NCBI RefSeq assembly: GCF_013466605.1
Contig: NZ_CP059162.1
Coordinates: 5,456,001 to 5,520,000, forward strand
Source of the DNA: Pseudomonas chlororaphis subsp. aurantiaca
GTDB taxonomy: Bacteria > Pseudomonadota > Gammaproteobacteria > Pseudomonadales > Pseudomonadaceae
Direction of reading: 5' to 3'
DNA length: 64,000 bases
The position numbers and the translations under genes are program-made. Positions 62,680 to 64,000 of this stretch are shown here, piece by piece (the stretch's first letter is position 1; every line of letters starts with the position of its first letter). A model generated the notes under the pieces. That model searched no databases, was not told where the DNA came from, and was given only the letters and a program-made list of their open reading frames with translations.

Positions 62680-64000
62680 TCAGCGCTTGTCCTTGCGCTT
62701 CTTCTCGGCCTTCTTGTGGTGTGTCATCAAGCGACGCTTCTTGTTGACCTGACGGTCGGTGAGCGTGTTCTTGTTGCCTTCGTACGGGTTTTCACCACCT
62801 TTGAATTCGATGCGGATCGGCGTGCCGACCAGCTTCAGAACACGCCGGTAGGTGTTTTCCAGGTAGCGCACATAAGACTTCGGCACCTTCTCCACCTGGT
62901 TGCCGTGGATCACGATCAGCGGCGGGTTGGCACCACCCAGGTGGGCATAACGCAGCTTGATGCGACGGTTGTTGACCATCGGTGGCGCGTGCTCGCTCAC
63001 GGCGTCTTCGAGAATCTGCGTCAGGCGGCTGGTCGGCCAGCGGGTTACCGCGGACTTGAAGGAGTTCTGCACCGACTGGTAGAGGTTGCCCACGCCAGTA
63101 CCGTGCAACGCCGAGATGAAGTGGATGTCGGCAAAGTCGACGAAGAACAGCCGGCGCTCCAGCTCGGTCTTCACATAGTCACGCTCGCGCGGGTCCATGC
63201 CATCCCATTTGTTCAGGGCGATGACCAGGGCCCGACCTGCTTCCAGGGCGAAGCCCAGCAGGTTCAGGTCGTGGTCCACCACACCTTCGCGGGCGTCCAT
63301 GACGAAGATCACCACGTTGGCGTCCTTGATCGCCTGCAGGGTTTTGACCACCGAGAACTTTTCGACTTCCTCATGGATCTTGCCGCGCTTGCGCACACCG
63401 GCGGTGTCGATCAGCGTGTACTTCTCTTCGTTACGCTCGAAGGGAATGTAGATACTGTCGCGGGTGGTACCGGGCTGGTCGTAGACGATGACCCGGTCCT
63501 CGCCGAGCATGCGGTTGACCAGGGTGGACTTGCCCACGTTCGGCCGGCCGATGATGGCGATCTTGATCCCGTCTTTTTCGCTCGGGCCCGGAATGCGCTT
63601 GGCTTCCTCGCCTTCGGCAACGACTTCTTCCTCACCCTCTTCCGGCTCATCCGCGTCGTCTTTCGGGAACTCGCGCAAGGCGATTTCCAGCATCTGCGTG
63701 ATACCGCGGCCGTGAGCACCGGCGATCGGGATCGCGTCGCCCATGCCCAGCGGGGCGAACTCGGCACGCGCCATGTCAGGGTCGATATTGTCGACCTTGT
63801 TGGCAATCACGTAAGAGGTCTTGTTCCGTTTGCGCAGGTGCTCGCCGATCATCTGGTCGGCCGCGGTGAAACCGGCCTTGGCGTCTACCAGGAACAGGAC
63901 GACATCAGCTTCTTCGATGGCCAGCAGCGACTGCTCGGCCATCTTTTCGTCCATGCCATGCTCGTCACCGGAGATACCGCCGGTGTCGATCAGAATGTAG
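62680..64000 (-). CDS. der: Ribosome assembly GTPase Der (EngA), 5' end off the window
   Basis: At least 440 residues of the cytoplasmic double-GTPase that acts in 50S subunit assembly. Visible: switch II of the first G domain and [12 protein letters not shown] (NKxD). An acidic linker ([20 protein letters not shown]) follows. The second G domain has [28 protein letters not shown] and NKWDGMD. The KH-like C-terminal domain ends with a basic tail ([16 protein letters not shown]). The N-terminal roughly 50 residues lie beyond the right edge. A perfect terminator lies 90 bp after the stop. Confidence 0.97.
   Translation of the reverse strand, partial: YILIDTGGISGDEHGMDEKMAEQSLLAIEEADVVLFLVDAKAGFTAADQMIGEHLRKRNKTSYVIANKVDNIDPDMARAEFAPLGMGDAIPIAGAHGRGITQMLEIALREFPKDDADEPEEGEEEVVAEGEEAKRIPGPSEKDGIKIAIIGRPNVGKSTLVNRMLGEDRVIVYDQPGTTRDSIYIPFERNEEKYTLIDTAGVRKRGKIHEEVEKFSVVKTLQAIKDANVVIFVMDAREGVVDHDLNLLGFALEAGRALVIALNKWDGMDPRERDYVKTELERRLFFVDFADIHFISALHGTGVGNLYQSVQNSFKSAVTRWPTSRLTQILEDAVSEHAPPMVNNRRIKLRYAHLGGANPPLIVIHGNQVEKVPKSYVRYLENTYRRVLKLVGTPIRIEFKGGENPYEGNKNTLTDRQVNKKRRLMTHHKKAEKKRKDKR

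Overview
The window is a GC-rich chromosomal segment of a Pseudomonas, most likely from the P. fluorescens / P. chlororaphis / P. protegens group. The evidence is the gene set: a gcd glucose dehydrogenase beside an OprB porin, a ZnuD-type zinc receptor, a stand-alone AsrA-type Lon followed by an I42 inhibitor, a trehalose PTS with its own EI-HPr-EIIA fusion, and two families of Pseudomonas REP sequences. About 54 protein genes are called. No rRNA, tRNA, insertion sequence, prophage or CRISPR array was seen. The first gene (metE) and the last (der) run off the window edges.

Layout. 1-5000: metE and its divergent regulator metR, then a GNAT acetyltransferase, a LysE-type exporter and a Nudix hydrolase. 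5237-8068: zinc-independent ribosomal protein L31B with a Zur-type box, a LuxR-type HTH fragment, an FMN/Fe-S glutamate-synthase-like protein and a small ABM monooxygenase. 8091-10913: a gtrABC-like O-antigen glucosylation operon. 11283-12489: a papain-like (C70-type) cysteine protease with an unrecognised partner gene, behind two direct repeats spaced 22 bp apart. 12617-17725: an amino acid permease and an unusual bifunctional penicillin-binding protein. 17975-19332: a PadR regulator (YqjI-like) and a siderophore-interacting ferric reductase behind tandem palindromes. 19417-22705: Pr6Pr membrane protein, VF530 protein and znuD with a second Zur-like box. 22937-28206: an orphan secreted protein, oprB and gcd.

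28207-28936 carries paired REPs and then the most interesting element in the window. It is a strongly base-paired leader with a pseudoknot, upstream of a small DUF3077/DUF6124-like gene. Its central strands can pair either with 5' partners or with 3' partners, and the 3' option covers the Shine-Dalgarno sequence.

29475-40246: a lipoprotein, a GGDEF/EAL protein with degenerate GGDEF and intact EAL, asrA (sigma32-type promoter) - I42 inhibitor - lysoplasmalogenase, cmoAB for tRNA wobble modification, tadA and a Tat-exported multicopper oxidase. 40367-48788: the trehalose locus treB-treC-porin-FPr-EIIB-like, divergent from treR, with two operator palindromes. 48807-49612: a HicA-like toxin/antitoxin pair with a palindromic operator. 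49903-53049: guaB-guaA. 53245-64000: a zinc-ribbon protein, a TSUP exporter with divergent LysR regulator, xseA, an M23 peptidase, leuA with a short upstream ORF, a coiled-coil protein, a transaminase plus omega-amidase pair, and der.

Shared themes are zinc limitation (L31B, ZnuD), iron (PadR/SIP), periplasmic glucose oxidation (OprB, Gcd), trehalose uptake, and tRNA wobble modification (CmoA/B, TadA). Starts were moved from the longest ORF where a Shine-Dalgarno sequence, signal peptide or family length argued for it. All family names come from recognising sequence motifs by eye; no database search was possible.
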